Below, one piece after another: positions 9,512-18,651 of a DNA stretch of 64,000 nucleotides (its first letter is position 1; each line of letters begins with the position of its first letter). The stretch is from NCBI RefSeq assembly GCF_008386235.1, contig NZ_CP040671.1, forward strand, positions 744,001-808,000, in the 5' to 3' direction. A program made the position numbers and the translations under genes. The stretch is from Thermosynechococcus sp. CL-1 (GTDB taxonomy: Bacteria > Cyanobacteriota > Cyanobacteriia > Thermosynechococcales > Thermosynechococcaceae). The notes under the pieces were generated by a model that saw only the letters and a list, made by a program, of their open reading frames with translations, was not told the DNA's origin and did no database searches.

Positions 9512-10060
9512 TCAAGCAAATAGGGGAAGTTCGTTGAAAGACTTGCCCTGCTGATCCTTGACAGAAAGGAGGGGGTCGCTGTCGATCGGCCATTGAATGC
9601 CGACGGTTGGATCATTCCACAGCAGTGTATATTCATCCCCCGGATTGTAGTAGTCCGTTGTTTTGTAGAGCACTTGGGCAGTGGCTGATTGCACCCAGAA
9701 GCCGTGGGCAAAGCCAGGGGGAATCCACAGTTGCTGGAAGGTGTCTGCACTGAGCCAAGCCCCTACCCATTGGCCACAGGTGGGCGAGGAACGCCGCAAA
9801 TCGACTGCGACATCAAAAATTTTTCCTTCGATGACGCGAATGAGTTTGCCTTGGGGCTGTTGGTGCTGGTAGTGTAATCCCCGTAGCACACCCTGTTGTG
9901 AGGCAGAGTGATTGTCTTGGACAAAGGTCACCTCTAAGCCTGTAGCGGCCATAAAAGCCCGCTGATTAAAGCTTTCTAGGAAAAAGCCCCGCTGATCGCG
10001 AAAGACACGGGGTTCCAAAAGGAGAATGTCAGCGATCGCCAGCGGTTGTACCTTAAGCAT
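9512..10060 (-). CDS. rfbC: dTDP-4-dehydrorhamnose 3,5-epimerase
   Basis: RmlC/RfbC catalyses the third step of dTDP-L-rhamnose synthesis. The 182-residue cupin protein has the catalytic His63 in LRGLHYQ and Tyr132 in [10 protein letters not shown], plus the signature [12 protein letters not shown] (20-31). The ATG at 10060 is preferred over upstream in-frame starts because family homology begins at MLKVQPL; it overlaps the rfbA stop by 8 bases. It is last in the rfbB-rfbA-rfbC leftward operon. No rfbD (final reductase) is present in the cluster. Confidence 0.94.
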   Translation of the reverse strand: MLKVQPLAIADILLLEPRVFRDQRGFFLESFNQRAFMAATGLEVTFVQDNHSASQQGVLRGLHYQHQQPQGKLIRVIEGKIFDVAVDLRRSSPTCGQWVGAWLSADTFQQLWIPPGFAHGFWVQSATAQVLYKTTDYYNPGDEYTLLWNDPTVGIQWPIDSDPLLSVKDQQGKSFNELPLFA

Positions 10061-10940
10061 GAATGCCTCCAGTGACTTCTGCCCACACCTGCAAGAGATA
10101 TTGACCGTAGCTACTTTTGCGCAGGGGTTGGGCGAGTTCATAAAGTTGCTCTGGGGTAATGTAGCCCTGATGCAGAGCAATTTCCTCTAAGCAGGCAATT
10201 TTCACCCCCTGCCGTTCCTCCAGCGTGCGAATGAAGCTGCTGGCCTGTTGCAGCAGATCATGGGTACCCGTATCCAGCCACGCATAGCCGCGTCCCAGCA
10301 ATTCCACCCGCAGTTGTCCCTTTTCAAGGTAAAGGCGGTTGAGATCGGTGATTTCCAGTTCCCCCCGTGCCGATGGTTGAAGCTGGGCTGCCAGATCGCA
10401 CACTTGATGGTCATAGAAATAGATGCCGGGCACCGCATAGTTGGACTTGGGTACTGCTGGCTTTTCCTCAATGCCGAGGACGCGACCGCTGGCATCAAAC
10501 TCAATCACACCGTACTGCTGCGGATTGGCCACCCGATAGCCAAAAATCATTGCCCCTTCCGTCAATTGCGCCCCCTGTTGCAATTTTTGGGGTAAATCAT
10601 GGCCGTAGAGCAGATTATCCCCAAGGGTGAGGCAGACGGGTTCTCCTTGTAAAAACTCCCGCCCTAGGATAAAAGCTTCCGCGAGACCATTGGGCTGAGG
10701 CTGCACACAATAGCTGAGGGACAAGCCCCACTGATGACCATCCCCTAGAAGCTTTTCAAAAAGATAGAGGTGCTCTGGGGTAGAAATAATGAGGATCTCC
10801 CGAATCCCCGCCAACATCAGAATTGAGAGGGGATAGTAAATCATTGGCTTGTCGTAGATGGGCATCAGTTGTTTACTGACCACCTGCGTCAGGGGATAGA
10901 GGCGGGTTCCAGAGCCACCGGCCAAAATAATTCCCTTCAT
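10053..10940 (-). CDS. rfbA: Glucose-1-phosphate thymidylyltransferase
   Basis: RfbA/RmlA joins glucose-1-phosphate and dTTP to dTDP-glucose, the first step toward dTDP-rhamnose. The 295-residue protein opens [16 protein letters not shown] with the nucleotide-binding loop, and has [15 protein letters not shown] and the GIEEKP block. The ATG at 10940 overlaps the rfbB stop as ATGA; an in-frame TTG two codons upstream is less likely. Length and motifs match the tetrameric RmlA family. Confidence 0.95.
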   Translation of the reverse strand: MKGIILAGGSGTRLYPLTQVVSKQLMPIYDKPMIYYPLSILMLAGIREILIISTPEHLYLFEKLLGDGHQWGLSLSYCVQPQPNGLAEAFILGREFLQGEPVCLTLGDNLLYGHDLPQKLQQGAQLTEGAMIFGYRVANPQQYGVIEFDASGRVLGIEEKPAVPKSNYAVPGIYFYDHQVCDLAAQLQPSARGELEITDLNRLYLEKGQLRVELLGRGYAWLDTGTHDLLQQASSFIRTLEERQGVKIACLEEIALHQGYITPEQLYELAQPLRKSSYGQYLLQVWAEVTGGIHA

Positions 10941-12016
10941 GGGCAATGACTAAGAACGCTGCCATAGTGGGTTGCCAGCCAAGCACTGTAGTCGGCGGTG
11001 CGCGCTGCTTCCACCCAATCTTGATGGGCAAGATACCACTGCACCGTCTTTTCGAGGCCACTGCTGAAGGTTTCTTGGGGCTGCCACCCCAATTCTCGCT
11101 GAATTTTACGGGCGTCAATGGCGTAGCGGCGATCGTGGCCGGGGCGATCGCTCACAAAGGTAATCAAGCTGCGGTAATTCAAATCAGACCGGGGCACAAG
11201 GGTTTGCAGCAGATCACAGAGGGTTTGCACCACCTCAAGGTTCGGCTTTTCGCAGTTGCCACCAATGTTGTAGGTTTCCCCCACCTGACCCTTTTGCCAA
11301 ACGGTATAGACCGCGCGGCAGTGATCTTCAACGTAGAGCCAATCCCGTACATTTTGACCATCGCCATAAATGGGTAGCGGTTGCCCCGCTAGGGCTTGGC
11401 AGATCGTCAGGGGAATCAGTTTTTCGGGGAACTGGTAGGGGCCGTAGTTGTTGGAGCAATTGGTTGTCAGGGTGGGCAGACCGTAGGTGTGGTGGTAGGC
11501 ACGCACAAGGTGATCTGAGGCGGCCTTTGAGGCGGCATAGGGGCTGTTGGGGGCGTAGGGGGTGTCTTCGCGAAAGGGCGGATCCTCAGGGCCAAGGCTG
11601 CCATAGACTTCATCGGTGGAAATATGAATGAAGCGGAACTGCTCCTGTGCTCCAGTGGGTAACTGTTGCCAGTAGGTTTTGACCTCCTCTAGGAGATTGG
11701 CGGTGCCCACAACATTGGTTTGGATAAAGTCTTGGGGACTATTGATGGAGCGATCCACATGGCTTTCGGCAGCAAAGTGAATCACGGCATCGGGCTGAAA
11801 GGTTTGCAATAGCTCTTGGACAAGGGGGCGATCGCCCACATCCCCCTTGACAAACTGATAATTGGGCAGTTGCTCCAGCATGGCCAAGGTTCCAGGGTGG
11901 CAGGCATAGGTCACTTTATCGAGGTTGAGCACTGCACCCCAGCCTTCCGTAAGGGCTAAGCGCACAAAGTTGGCGCCAATAAAACCACCCCCACCCGTTA
12001 CCAAAAACTTGATCAT
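10937..12016 (-). CDS. rfbB: dTDP-glucose 4,6-dehydratase
   Basis: RfbB/RmlB converts dTDP-glucose to dTDP-4-keto-6-deoxyglucose. The 359-residue SDR protein has the NAD loop GGGGFIG (8-14), [18 protein letters not shown] and the catalytic YAASK. The ATG at 12016 is used rather than an in-frame GTG at 12028, which adds four residues. It heads the rfbBAC leftward operon and lies 103 bases from divergent codA-like gene. The rhamnose donor would feed surface polysaccharide. Confidence 0.95.
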   Translation of the reverse strand: MIKFLVTGGGGFIGANFVRLALTEGWGAVLNLDKVTYACHPGTLAMLEQLPNYQFVKGDVGDRPLVQELLQTFQPDAVIHFAAESHVDRSINSPQDFIQTNVVGTANLLEEVKTYWQQLPTGAQEQFRFIHISTDEVYGSLGPEDPPFREDTPYAPNSPYAASKAASDHLVRAYHHTYGLPTLTTNCSNNYGPYQFPEKLIPLTICQALAGQPLPIYGDGQNVRDWLYVEDHCRAVYTVWQKGQVGETYNIGGNCEKPNLEVVQTLCDLLQTLVPRSDLNYRSLITFVSDRPGHDRRYAIDARKIQRELGWQPQETFSSGLEKTVQWYLAHQDWVEAARTADYSAWLATHYGSVLSHCP

Positions 12017-12119
12017 GGACACTGACACCAGCAGATTCTGGCTTGCATCATACCAAGACTAGACACCTGTTCAGAAAAAGACGTTTACTAGGAATGAACA
12101 TTTGCTCAGGCGGACAATC

Positions 12120-12569
12120 ATGGATGAATTTATGGTGGCGGTGATCGCCGAGGCAGAGCAAGGACTCAAAGAGGGCGGCATTCCCATTGGCTCGGTCTTG
12201 GTGCGCAATGGCCAAATCATTGGTCGCGGCCACAACCAACGGGTGCAGCGGGGCAGTCCGATTCTGCATGCGGAGATTGACTGTCTGGCCAATGCGGGTC
12301 GCATCGGTCGCTACGATGATACAGTACTGTACTCAACCCTCATGCCCTGCTATCTCTGCGCCGGTGCGGTGGTGCAGTTTGGCATCAAAAAAGTGATTGC
12401 GGGTGAATCCCAGACCTTTCCGGGGGCGCGGGAGTTCATGGCAGCCCACGGCGTTGAGGTGATTGACCTGAACTTGGAGCGATGCCAGCAGTTAATGCGG
12501 GACTTTATTACGCAGCATCCCCAGCTTTGGTTTGAGGACATTGACAAACTCACCTCTGAAGGAGAGTAG
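12120..12569 (+). CDS. Cytosine/nucleoside deaminase, yeast Fcy1-like
   Basis: A 149-residue zinc deaminase of the CDA fold. Zinc ligands and catalytic Glu are visible: His50 and Glu52 in LHAEID, Cys77 and Cys80 in MPCYLC. The overall pattern (EGGIPIG near the N-terminus, RGHNQR, LHAEI, and a C-terminus ending with LWFEDID) follows yeast cytosine deaminase more closely than the tRNA-adenosine deaminase TadA, as I remember those sequences. The likely reaction is cytosine to uracil in pyrimidine salvage; TadA-like or guanine deaminase activity is an alternative. The ATG at 12120 is preferred over an in-frame TTG 18 bases upstream. The gene is monocistronic and convergent with alr. Confidence 0.78.
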   Translation: MDEFMVAVIAEAEQGLKEGGIPIGSVLVRNGQIIGRGHNQRVQRGSPILHAEIDCLANAGRIGRYDDTVLYSTLMPCYLCAGAVVQFGIKKVIAGESQTFPGAREFMAAHGVEVIDLNLERCQQLMRDFITQHPQLWFEDIDKLTSEGE

Positions 12570-12576
12570 CGAAATT

Positions 12577-13728
12577 TTAGGACACGGGAATACGCGGCAA
12601 GCGGTTCTTGAAGCCACAGAGAATTTCCCAAGTAATTGTGCCTAGGGTGTCCGCCCAAGTTTCTACGGTTAGGCAGTCCCCCCCATCTTCGCCAAGAAGG
12701 GTCACCACATCCCCCTCCTGAAGACCATCAATGTCACTGACATCAATCATCAGTTGATCCATCGTAATGGCCCCCACTTGGCGCACCCGTTTTCCCTGAA
12801 CCAAGACTTCGAGCTTGTTGGAAAGAAGGCGGGGCACCCCATCAGCGTAGCCAATGCCCACAACGGCAATTTTCATCGGCTTGGGGGCAATGAATTGGTG
12901 GCCATAGCTAATGCCCGTATGGGCGGGAATCTCCTTCAACAGGGTAATGCGCGATCGCACTTGCATGACTGGTCGCAGCGGCACCACTTCCCGTAAATGG
13001 GGGGCAGGATACACACCGTAGAGACTCAAACCAATCCGCACCATGTCATAGTGGCTACTGCGATTGGCCAAGGTGGCGGCTGAATTCGCCATGTGACGCC
13101 GCACCGATCCCAACCCAAGGGGAGCAAGTTCTTGACACACCTGCTCAAAATAGGCCTGCTGCTGGTGCATCAAACTGGGGTCAGGGTCATCGGCACTGGC
13201 AAAGTGGGAATAAATCCCTTGGATGCGGAGGTTGGGTAACCGCTGCACAAACTGCACAAAACCCACGGCATCTTGCCACGGACAGCCCAAGCGAGACATG
13301 CCCGTATCAATCATCAAATGGACATCAAGGGGTTCCCGCAGATGATCGGCGTAGTCGGAGAAAATTAGGGCTTGCTTGGGTGTAGAGAGGGTGGGCTGAA
13401 GCTGCCACTCGGCCATCATCTGCACCTGCACGGGCAAATTGACGGATCCCAAGACCAAAATTGGCGCTGTAATCCCCGCCTGCCGTAGGGCAATCCCTTC
13501 GGGAATTGTTGCCACCCCTAGCCAAGTTGCACCGTGGGCTAAAACCGTCTGTGCCACCGTGAGGGCACCATGACCATAGGCATCTGCTTTCACCACGGCT
13601 AAAAGTTCCGTTGTTGGTGCCAGCCATTGGCGAAGATGTTGGGTATTGGCTGCCAAGGCCGCTAAATCAATTTCAATCCACGCGCGCTCACACTCATGGG
13701 AACTGGTGAGCTGTTCCTGACTGAGCAT
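12577..13728 (-). CDS. alr: Alanine racemase
   Basis: Alr interconverts L- and D-alanine to supply peptidoglycan. The 383-residue PLP enzyme has the cofactor Lys47 in VVKADAYGHG, the catalytic Tyr275 in GISYGHQF, and the MIDTGMSRLG block (139-148). The ATG at 13728 fits the family; an in-frame extension upstream is unsupported. It lies head to head with murI (glutamate racemase) across a 308-base gap, so the two D-amino-acid genes are divergent neighbours. Confidence 0.95.
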   Translation of the reverse strand: MLSQEQLTSSHECERAWIEIDLAALAANTQHLRQWLAPTTELLAVVKADAYGHGALTVAQTVLAHGATWLGVATIPEGIALRQAGITAPILVLGSVNLPVQVQMMAEWQLQPTLSTPKQALIFSDYADHLREPLDVHLMIDTGMSRLGCPWQDAVGFVQFVQRLPNLRIQGIYSHFASADDPDPSLMHQQQAYFEQVCQELAPLGLGSVRRHMANSAATLANRSSHYDMVRIGLSLYGVYPAPHLREVVPLRPVMQVRSRITLLKEIPAHTGISYGHQFIAPKPMKIAVVGIGYADGVPRLLSNKLEVLVQGKRVRQVGAITMDQLMIDVSDIDGLQEGDVVTLLGEDGGDCLTVETWADTLGTITWEILCGFKNRLPRIPVS

Positions 13729-13922
13729 TGTTTTTCCTATCCTCACACCATAATTCCCCAGTAGGGGGTGACGAAACTTACAGCCACAGGTGCTCTGTGA
13801 TTCAATGTATAGCACCCTATGTTCGGTCTTGGCGTCAATTATTCGGTTCTTGGCAAAACCTGCTAGAGTGGCACTACAGCCCTTTTCTCAGACCTAGCGT
13901 CCATAGAGGGGATGTATTGTGG

Positions 13923-13974
13923 CTCTCACGGTTTGGAGCGTGTTTCATCCCGGTGAAAAGGGCGGTAGATTGGC
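13923..13974 (+). ncRNA. Candidate structured leader or small RNA, copy A
   Basis: In the 308-base alr-murI gap, this stretch matches 32708-32760 at roughly three positions in four. The shared core contains a small hairpin (TTCA...TGAA) that can alternatively pair CCC with GGG around the GGTGAAAA loop. It lies about 60 bases upstream of the murI GTG on the same strand. It could be a 5' leader element or a free small RNA of the Yfr2/Cyano type; no family can be assigned from sequence alone. The rest of the gap shows only a possible -10 (TAGAGT at 13864). Confidence 0.35.
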
Positions 13975-14036
13975 TGTGGTTGCTCTCTTGCTGAACGGGG
14001 CAATGTCATTTTTGTTGGTGTGAGGTCGAGGTTCGA

Positions 14037-14930
14037 GTGGACAACTGGCACAAGACATCCCTAGGGCTAAATCCTCTGGGAGCGATTGGCGTGTTTGACA
14101 GTGGGGTGGGGGGCCTAACGGTTTTACAGGCACTCCAACGCCTTTTACCCCAAGAATCGTTTCTCTACTTTGGGGATACAGCACGGTTGCCCTATGGAAC
14201 TCGCCGCCGCAGTGAAATCCTGCAATATGTGCGGGAGATTTTGACGTGGATGCATTCCCAAGGCGTCAAGATGGCGGTAATGGCCTGCAATACTAGTTCA
14301 GCCCTTGCCTTGGCACAGGTTCGCAGTGAGTTTCCCTTTCCGATCCTTGGCTTGATTGTCCCCGCTGCCAAGATGGCAGTCACGCTGGGAAAGCGCATTG
14401 GTGTCATTGCTACCCCCGCAACGGTTAAAAGCGGTGCCTATGCACGGGCACTTCAGGAACTCTCACCCACAGTGGCGATCGCTCAAGTGGCTTGCCCTGA
14501 GTTTGTCCCCCTTGTGGAAAGCAATTGCCTAGAGGGCGATCGCGTCCACCGCATTGTTTGTCAGACCCTAAACCCCCTAGTTCAATTTGACCCCGATACC
14601 CTCATTTATGGTTGCACCCATTACCCCCACCTGCGCCCTGTGATTGAGCAGTATTTGCCCGCAACGGTTCATCACCTTGATCCTGCCCATGCCGTTGCCC
14701 GTGCAACAGTGCGCAAACTAGAAGCCATGAATTTAGCGACTCCTTGCCCCCAAGGCCAAGTGCACTTTTATGTCAGTGGGATACCCGAACAATTTGCCCA
14801 GTTAGCCAGTCAATGGCTGGGATACTACCCAACGGTGGAGCATCTATCCTTGAGTGTCTTGACCCAATTCTATCCGCCATTAGAGATAACCGCCCCGCCA
14901 CCAGAGGTCTCCGTGGTTGTTGCCAGCTAG
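14037..14930 (+). CDS. murI: Glutamate racemase
   Basis: MurI makes D-glutamate for peptidoglycan. The 297-residue protein has both catalytic cysteines: Cys84 in MACNTSSA and Cys193 in YGCTHYPHL, and the DSGVGGL block from Asp21. The start is a GTG at 14037; no ATG lies nearby and the protein needs this start to include the conserved IGVFDSG strand. It is transcribed away from alr, and a BI-1 family gene follows after 77 bases. Confidence 0.93.
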   Translation: MDNWHKTSLGLNPLGAIGVFDSGVGGLTVLQALQRLLPQESFLYFGDTARLPYGTRRRSEILQYVREILTWMHSQGVKMAVMACNTSSALALAQVRSEFPFPILGLIVPAAKMAVTLGKRIGVIATPATVKSGAYARALQELSPTVAIAQVACPEFVPLVESNCLEGDRVHRIVCQTLNPLVQFDPDTLIYGCTHYPHLRPVIEQYLPATVHHLDPAHAVARATVRKLEAMNLATPCPQGQVHFYVSGIPEQFAQLASQWLGYYPTVEHLSLSVLTQFYPPLEITAPPPEVSVVVAS

Positions 14931-15007
14931 GTGCCCTTGGGAATTTTGGCACAATAGAACTATGCCATCTGGCTGTGTTGTCTATTCACCACCCTTGGAG
15001 GATTCCC

Positions 15008-15730
15008 GTGAGTAGTACCAGTAACTTTCAAGAGGCGATTCGCGAGGCGCGTAGTAGCGCGATCGTCGGTCCCAATGTGATTCGCAATGCCCTGCCCTTT
15101 GTCGGTGGTGGCCTCGTCCTGACGGCGGTGGGTAGCTGGGGTGGTCTGGGCGTGCTTGCTGCTGCGCCCCAACTCTTCATGCCCACGTTTATTGTGGCCA
15201 TTATTGCTGAACTTGTCCTCTTTTTTGTGGCGCAGGGAGCCGCTCGCAAAGGGAACAATGGGCTAGCCCTACCCCTGTTGGCCACCTACAGTTTGCTGTC
15301 GGGTTATACGCTCTCTGGATTGATTGCCCTTGCCCTCAGCACCGTGGGCATTATGGGGATCATCATTGCCGCTGGCGGCTGTGGCATCACGTTTATGGCC
15401 GCTAGTCCCATTGGTTCCAATCTGTCGGAACGCGATGGCTTTGCCCTTGCCAAAACGGTACAACTGGGGATTATTGCCCTGCTGGTGGTGCTCGTTCTCC
15501 AGTTAGTCTTCAGCTTCTTTGGTGTCTTTACACCCACGTTTCTGGAAATTGCGATTTCTGGCATTGGTGTCGTGCTCTTTGTGGGGGCTGCGGTGGTGGA
15601 CTTCTTTGTGCTGCCCCGTACCTACCGCGATGATCAGTACCTCTCTGCTGCCCTTTCGATGTACCTGACCTACATCAACCTGTTTATCTTTATCCTGCGG
15701 TTACTGATTGCCCTCAATCGCAGTCGCTAA
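15008..15730 (+). CDS. Bax inhibitor-1 (BI-1/YbhL) family membrane protein
   Basis: A 240-residue protein with about seven hydrophobic segments, the layout of the BI-1/TMBIM family, whose bacterial members are pH-sensitive calcium-leak channels (BsYetJ). The C-terminal part contains a [15 protein letters not shown] segment typical of the family's last helices. The start is a GTG at 15008 with GGAGG at 14997-15001, six bases upstream. A longer open frame into murI has no support. The 3' end overlaps aroC on the other strand by 17 bases. Function in cyanobacteria is not known. Confidence 0.8.
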   Translation: MSSTSNFQEAIREARSSAIVGPNVIRNALPFVGGGLVLTAVGSWGGLGVLAAAPQLFMPTFIVAIIAELVLFFVAQGAARKGNNGLALPLLATYSLLSGYTLSGLIALALSTVGIMGIIIAAGGCGITFMAASPIGSNLSERDGFALAKTVQLGIIALLVVLVLQLVFSFFGVFTPTFLEIAISGIGVVLFVGAAVVDFFVLPRTYRDDQYLSAALSMYLTYINLFIFILRLLIALNRSR

Positions 15731-16817
15731 ACAGCAGATGACACTGGGCATGATCCCGGAGCAGATGGTCACAGAGAACGAGAGCTACCATTGCCTCGAC
15801 CATCGGCACCGCTCGCGGTAACACACAGGGATCATGCCGCCCTTTTGCCGCTAGAATTGTCTCCTCGCCTGCTTGGTTCACGGTTTTCTGGGCTTGGCCA
15901 ATGGTGGCGGTGGGCTTAAAAGCTACCCGCAAAATAATGTTTTCGCCATTGGAGATGCCCCCCTGAACCCCCCCAGAACGATTGGTGCGGGTGCGAATGC
16001 GCCCCTGTTCATCGGTATAGAACTCGTCATTGTGCTCTTGACCCGTGAGCAGGGTACCGGCAAAGCCAGAACCAATTTCAAAGCCCTTACTGGCGGGCAG
16101 CGACATCACCCCCTTGGCAAGATCTGCTTCTAGTTTGTCAAAGACGGGGGAGCCTAGGCCAACAGGCACATTGCGAACCACACACTCAATGACACCGCCA
16201 ATGGAGTTGGCTTGCCGCCGCACCTCATCCACAAGGGCAATCATCTTTTCTGCGGTGGTGGCATCGGGACAGCGCATGATATTCGCCTCAACGGCAGCCG
16301 CTGCCACGGTATTAGGATCAACAATGGCTTCAATGTCCTTGACCCGCTTGACGTAGGCAATGATTTCGGTACCCGCGACTTGAGCCAGAATTTTGCGGGC
16401 GATCGCCCCCGCTGCAACCCGCCCAATGGTTTCCCGTGCCGAGGAACGCCCACCCCCTTGCCAGTTGCGAATCCCGTATTTGCCGTCATAGGTAGCATCT
16501 GCATGGGAGGGACGATAGACCTGTGCCATTTCGGCATAATCTTCGGGGCGAGTGTCCTTGTTGCGCACCAGAATCGCAATGGGCGTGCCGAGGGTTTTGC
16601 CCTCAAAGACCCCGGAGAGAATTTCACAGCGATCGCTCTCTTGGCGAGGGGTCGTGAGACGACTTTGGCCGGGGCGGCGGCGATCCAGTTCCTTTTGAAT
16701 ATCCGCTTCTGACAGTTCCAATCGGGGAGGGCAGCCATCCACAACCACCCCCACACCGCCCCCGTGGGATTCACCAAAGGTGGTGACGCGAAAGAGATGC
16801 CCAAACGTATTGCCCAT
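15714..16817 (-). CDS. aroC: Chorismate synthase
   Basis: AroC makes chorismate from EPSP using reduced FMN, the last shikimate step. The 367-residue protein shows the signatures [14 protein letters not shown] (16-29), [22 protein letters not shown] (about 120-130) and the [12 protein letters not shown] block. It is last in a leftward set (ChuX-like, SDR, iscA, aroC with gaps of 6-15 bases). pheA, which uses chorismate-derived prephenate, lies at 22.7 kb. Confidence 0.95.
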   Translation of the reverse strand: MGNTFGHLFRVTTFGESHGGGVGVVVDGCPPRLELSEADIQKELDRRRPGQSRLTTPRQESDRCEILSGVFEGKTLGTPIAILVRNKDTRPEDYAEMAQVYRPSHADATYDGKYGIRNWQGGGRSSARETIGRVAAGAIARKILAQVAGTEIIAYVKRVKDIEAIVDPNTVAAAAVEANIMRCPDATTAEKMIALVDEVRRQANSIGGVIECVVRNVPVGLGSPVFDKLEADLAKGVMSLPASKGFEIGSGFAGTLLTGQEHNDEFYTDEQGRIRTRTNRSGGVQGGISNGENIILRVAFKPTATIGQAQKTVNQAGEETILAAKGRHDPCVLPRAVPMVEAMVALVLCDHLLRDHAQCHLLFSDCD

Positions 16818-16832
16818 AGTGATTTCTGAAAC

Positions 16833-17171
16833 CTACGATCCGCTCACCCGAAAGGCCATGCCACAGCCACAGGTTTGACTGGCATTGGGATTGTGGAAGC
16901 GAAAAGCGCCCCCCATTAAGTCTTCGATGTAATCCACCCGCAAGCCCCGCAACATCTCAGCCGCTTCCGCCGCGATCGCGATCGTCCAGCCTTGGGACTG
17001 GGTGAGCACATCCGTCGGCTCGGGTTCGGCCACAAGGGCAAGATCGTAGCGCCAGTCACTGCACTCACTGGGTTGCACCTGAATCCGTAGAATCGCGGCC
17101 CGACCTCGACTGACGCCATGGGCTTGGAGACGTTCCAACTCTTGAATGGCTGCGGGGGTCAATTCCACCAT
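16833..17171 (-). CDS. IscA/SufA/HesB-family iron-sulfur carrier
   Basis: A 112-residue A-type Fe-S scaffold/carrier. The three conserved cysteines are present: Cys37 in PSECSDWRY and the C-terminal Cys101 and Cys103 (CGCG). The first motif is ECSDW rather than the more common GCSGF, so it is a divergent member. It sits between the SDR gene and aroC with gaps of 11 and 15 bases. A-type proteins hand clusters to target enzymes; the target here is unknown. Confidence 0.85.
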   Translation of the reverse strand: MVELTPAAIQELERLQAHGVSRGRAAILRIQVQPSECSDWRYDLALVAEPEPTDVLTQSQGWTIAIAAEAAEMLRGLRVDYIEDLMGGAFRFHNPNASQTCGCGMAFRVSGS

Positions 17172-17182
17172 CTTGCACCAAA

Positions 17183-18121
17183 CTAGCGGGAACCATCAGT
17201 ATATCGTGGTTTGAGGAGGATGGTGAGAGCTGCCTTGGCGTTGGGGTAGTCAAATTGAAATCCCGTAGCCAGCGTTCGCTCCGGCAAGACCCGCTGCCCC
17301 TTGAGCACCACATCAGCTCCTTCCCCAAGCAGCAATTGGAGAACTGGGGCAGGCACAGGCAACCAAGAGGGGCGCTGCATCACCTCTCCTAATACACGGC
17401 AAAAGTCCGCCATCGTCAGTGGCTCTGGGGCGGTGGCATTGTAAACCCCCTGCATTCCCGCTTGATCCACTGCGGCTAGAATCAGGCGCACTAAGTCCTG
17501 CTGATGGATCCACGAAAACCACTGCTGACCCGAGCCAAGGGGCCCCCCTAGATATAACTGAAAGGGCAATAGGAGCTTGGCCAGTGCCCCCTGCTCGCCG
17601 AGGACAATGCCAAAACGGAGAATCACTAACCGCACCCCTAAATCCGTTACCCCTTGGGCAGCCGCTTCCCAGTCCACACAGACCTTGGCCAGAAAATCAT
17701 TTCCCGCTGCATGGGTTTCGACAAACATTTCTGTATCGCTAGTGCCGTAGTAGCCAATGGCAGAGGTGGAGACCAATACCTGCGGGCGCTGTTGACATTG
17801 GGCGATCGCCCGCACCAACTGCTGTGTGCCGACAACCCGGCTATCGTAGATCTCCTGTTTGCGCTGCGCTGTCCAGCGACCATTGGCAAGGGGTTCTCCT
17901 GCCAAGTTAATTACTGCATCCGCCCCCTCAAGAGCAGCAAACCAGTCCCCAGCGGCTTTGGGGGTATAGCCCACCCATTCAACATGGGTCATGCCAGCGA
18001 ATTGTTTGGCGGCTTTCGCCGGGGAGCGTACTAAGGCAACCACGTGATCGCCGCGATCGCTCAGGGCGCTGACGACCTGCTGCCCGACAAATCCAGTAGC
18101 ACCGGTTACAACGACTCTCAT
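17183..18121 (-). CDS. NAD-dependent epimerase-like SDR (TIGR01777, SulA/GC1 type)
   Basis: A 312-residue atypical SDR. The N-terminus MRVVVTGATGFVGQQVV holds the dinucleotide loop, followed by NLAGEPLANGRWT, STSAIGYYG (the YxxxK active site is altered) and SWIHQQDLVRL, all marks of the TIGR01777 family. Cyanobacterial and plastid members (SulA, Giant Chloroplast 1) influence cell or plastid division, though the chemistry is unknown. It is in a tight leftward run with the ChuX-like gene (6-base gap) and iscA. Confidence 0.85.
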   Translation of the reverse strand: MRVVVTGATGFVGQQVVSALSDRGDHVVALVRSPAKAAKQFAGMTHVEWVGYTPKAAGDWFAALEGADAVINLAGEPLANGRWTAQRKQEIYDSRVVGTQQLVRAIAQCQQRPQVLVSTSAIGYYGTSDTEMFVETHAAGNDFLAKVCVDWEAAAQGVTDLGVRLVILRFGIVLGEQGALAKLLLPFQLYLGGPLGSGQQWFSWIHQQDLVRLILAAVDQAGMQGVYNATAPEPLTMADFCRVLGEVMQRPSWLPVPAPVLQLLLGEGADVVLKGQRVLPERTLATGFQFDYPNAKAALTILLKPRYTDGSR

Positions 18122-18127
18122 AGATGC

Positions 18128-18589
18128 CTATCCATGGGTTGCGCTGGACGCTTTTGCCTCAAGGGCTGCCACCACGGGTTGCCACTCTGTACCGTAGCGT
18201 TCCCGCAGGGCGTGCCAAGCTGCCACTTGACCTGCGGCGTATTCACCGGGCTTACCCCACTGCAAAAAGGCACTGAGGACGGATTTCTCATTGGCATCGA
18301 GAAAGCGAATGGCGTAGGTAGGAAAGTTGCCCCGCTTGGCTTGCCCTTCCTCAAAGCGAATTTTGGCCACCTGATCCATATTCAAGTGAAACTCAAAGTC
18401 CTCCGTGTGCATATTGGCATAGCGCCCCTTGGGCAGTTCAGCATAGAAAACCTTGGTGAGGGGCGATCGCACCTCCAGAACGGCAGTTTCGTTTGTAACC
18501 ACAAGGCGCAGTAGCCCCAATTGCTCACAATCCCTGAGGAATTGCTGAAAGGAGGGAGAAATATCAGACATCGTTGGTGCATCAGCCAT
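18128..18589 (-). CDS. Conserved protein resembling HutX/ChuX heme-binding fold
   Basis: A 153-residue soluble protein. The segment FLRDCEQLGLLRLVVTNETAVLEV... and the later NMHTEDFEFHLNMDQVAKIRFEEGQ resemble the HutX/ChuX/HemS repeat fold, which binds heme, but I cannot show the heme ligand. The ATG at 18589 is used; one at 18571 is also possible. It heads the run leading to aroC and follows tal by 62 bases. Similar proteins are widespread in cyanobacteria without assigned function. Confidence 0.65.
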   Translation of the reverse strand: MADAPTMSDISPSFQQFLRDCEQLGLLRLVVTNETAVLEVRSPLTKVFYAELPKGRYANMHTEDFEFHLNMDQVAKIRFEEGQAKRGNFPTYAIRFLDANEKSVLSAFLQWGKPGEYAAGQVAAWHALRERYGTEWQPVVAALEAKASSATHG

Positions 18590-18651
18590 GAACACTTCTT
18601 CCACTGTGACGCACAGGGGATGCTGATGCAAGACTGCCAAGTTGGTCTTTG

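Noticed and set aside
10937-12016. A complete dTDP-rhamnose operon
   Set aside because: rfbB, rfbA and rfbC are present but rfbD is missing from this cluster.
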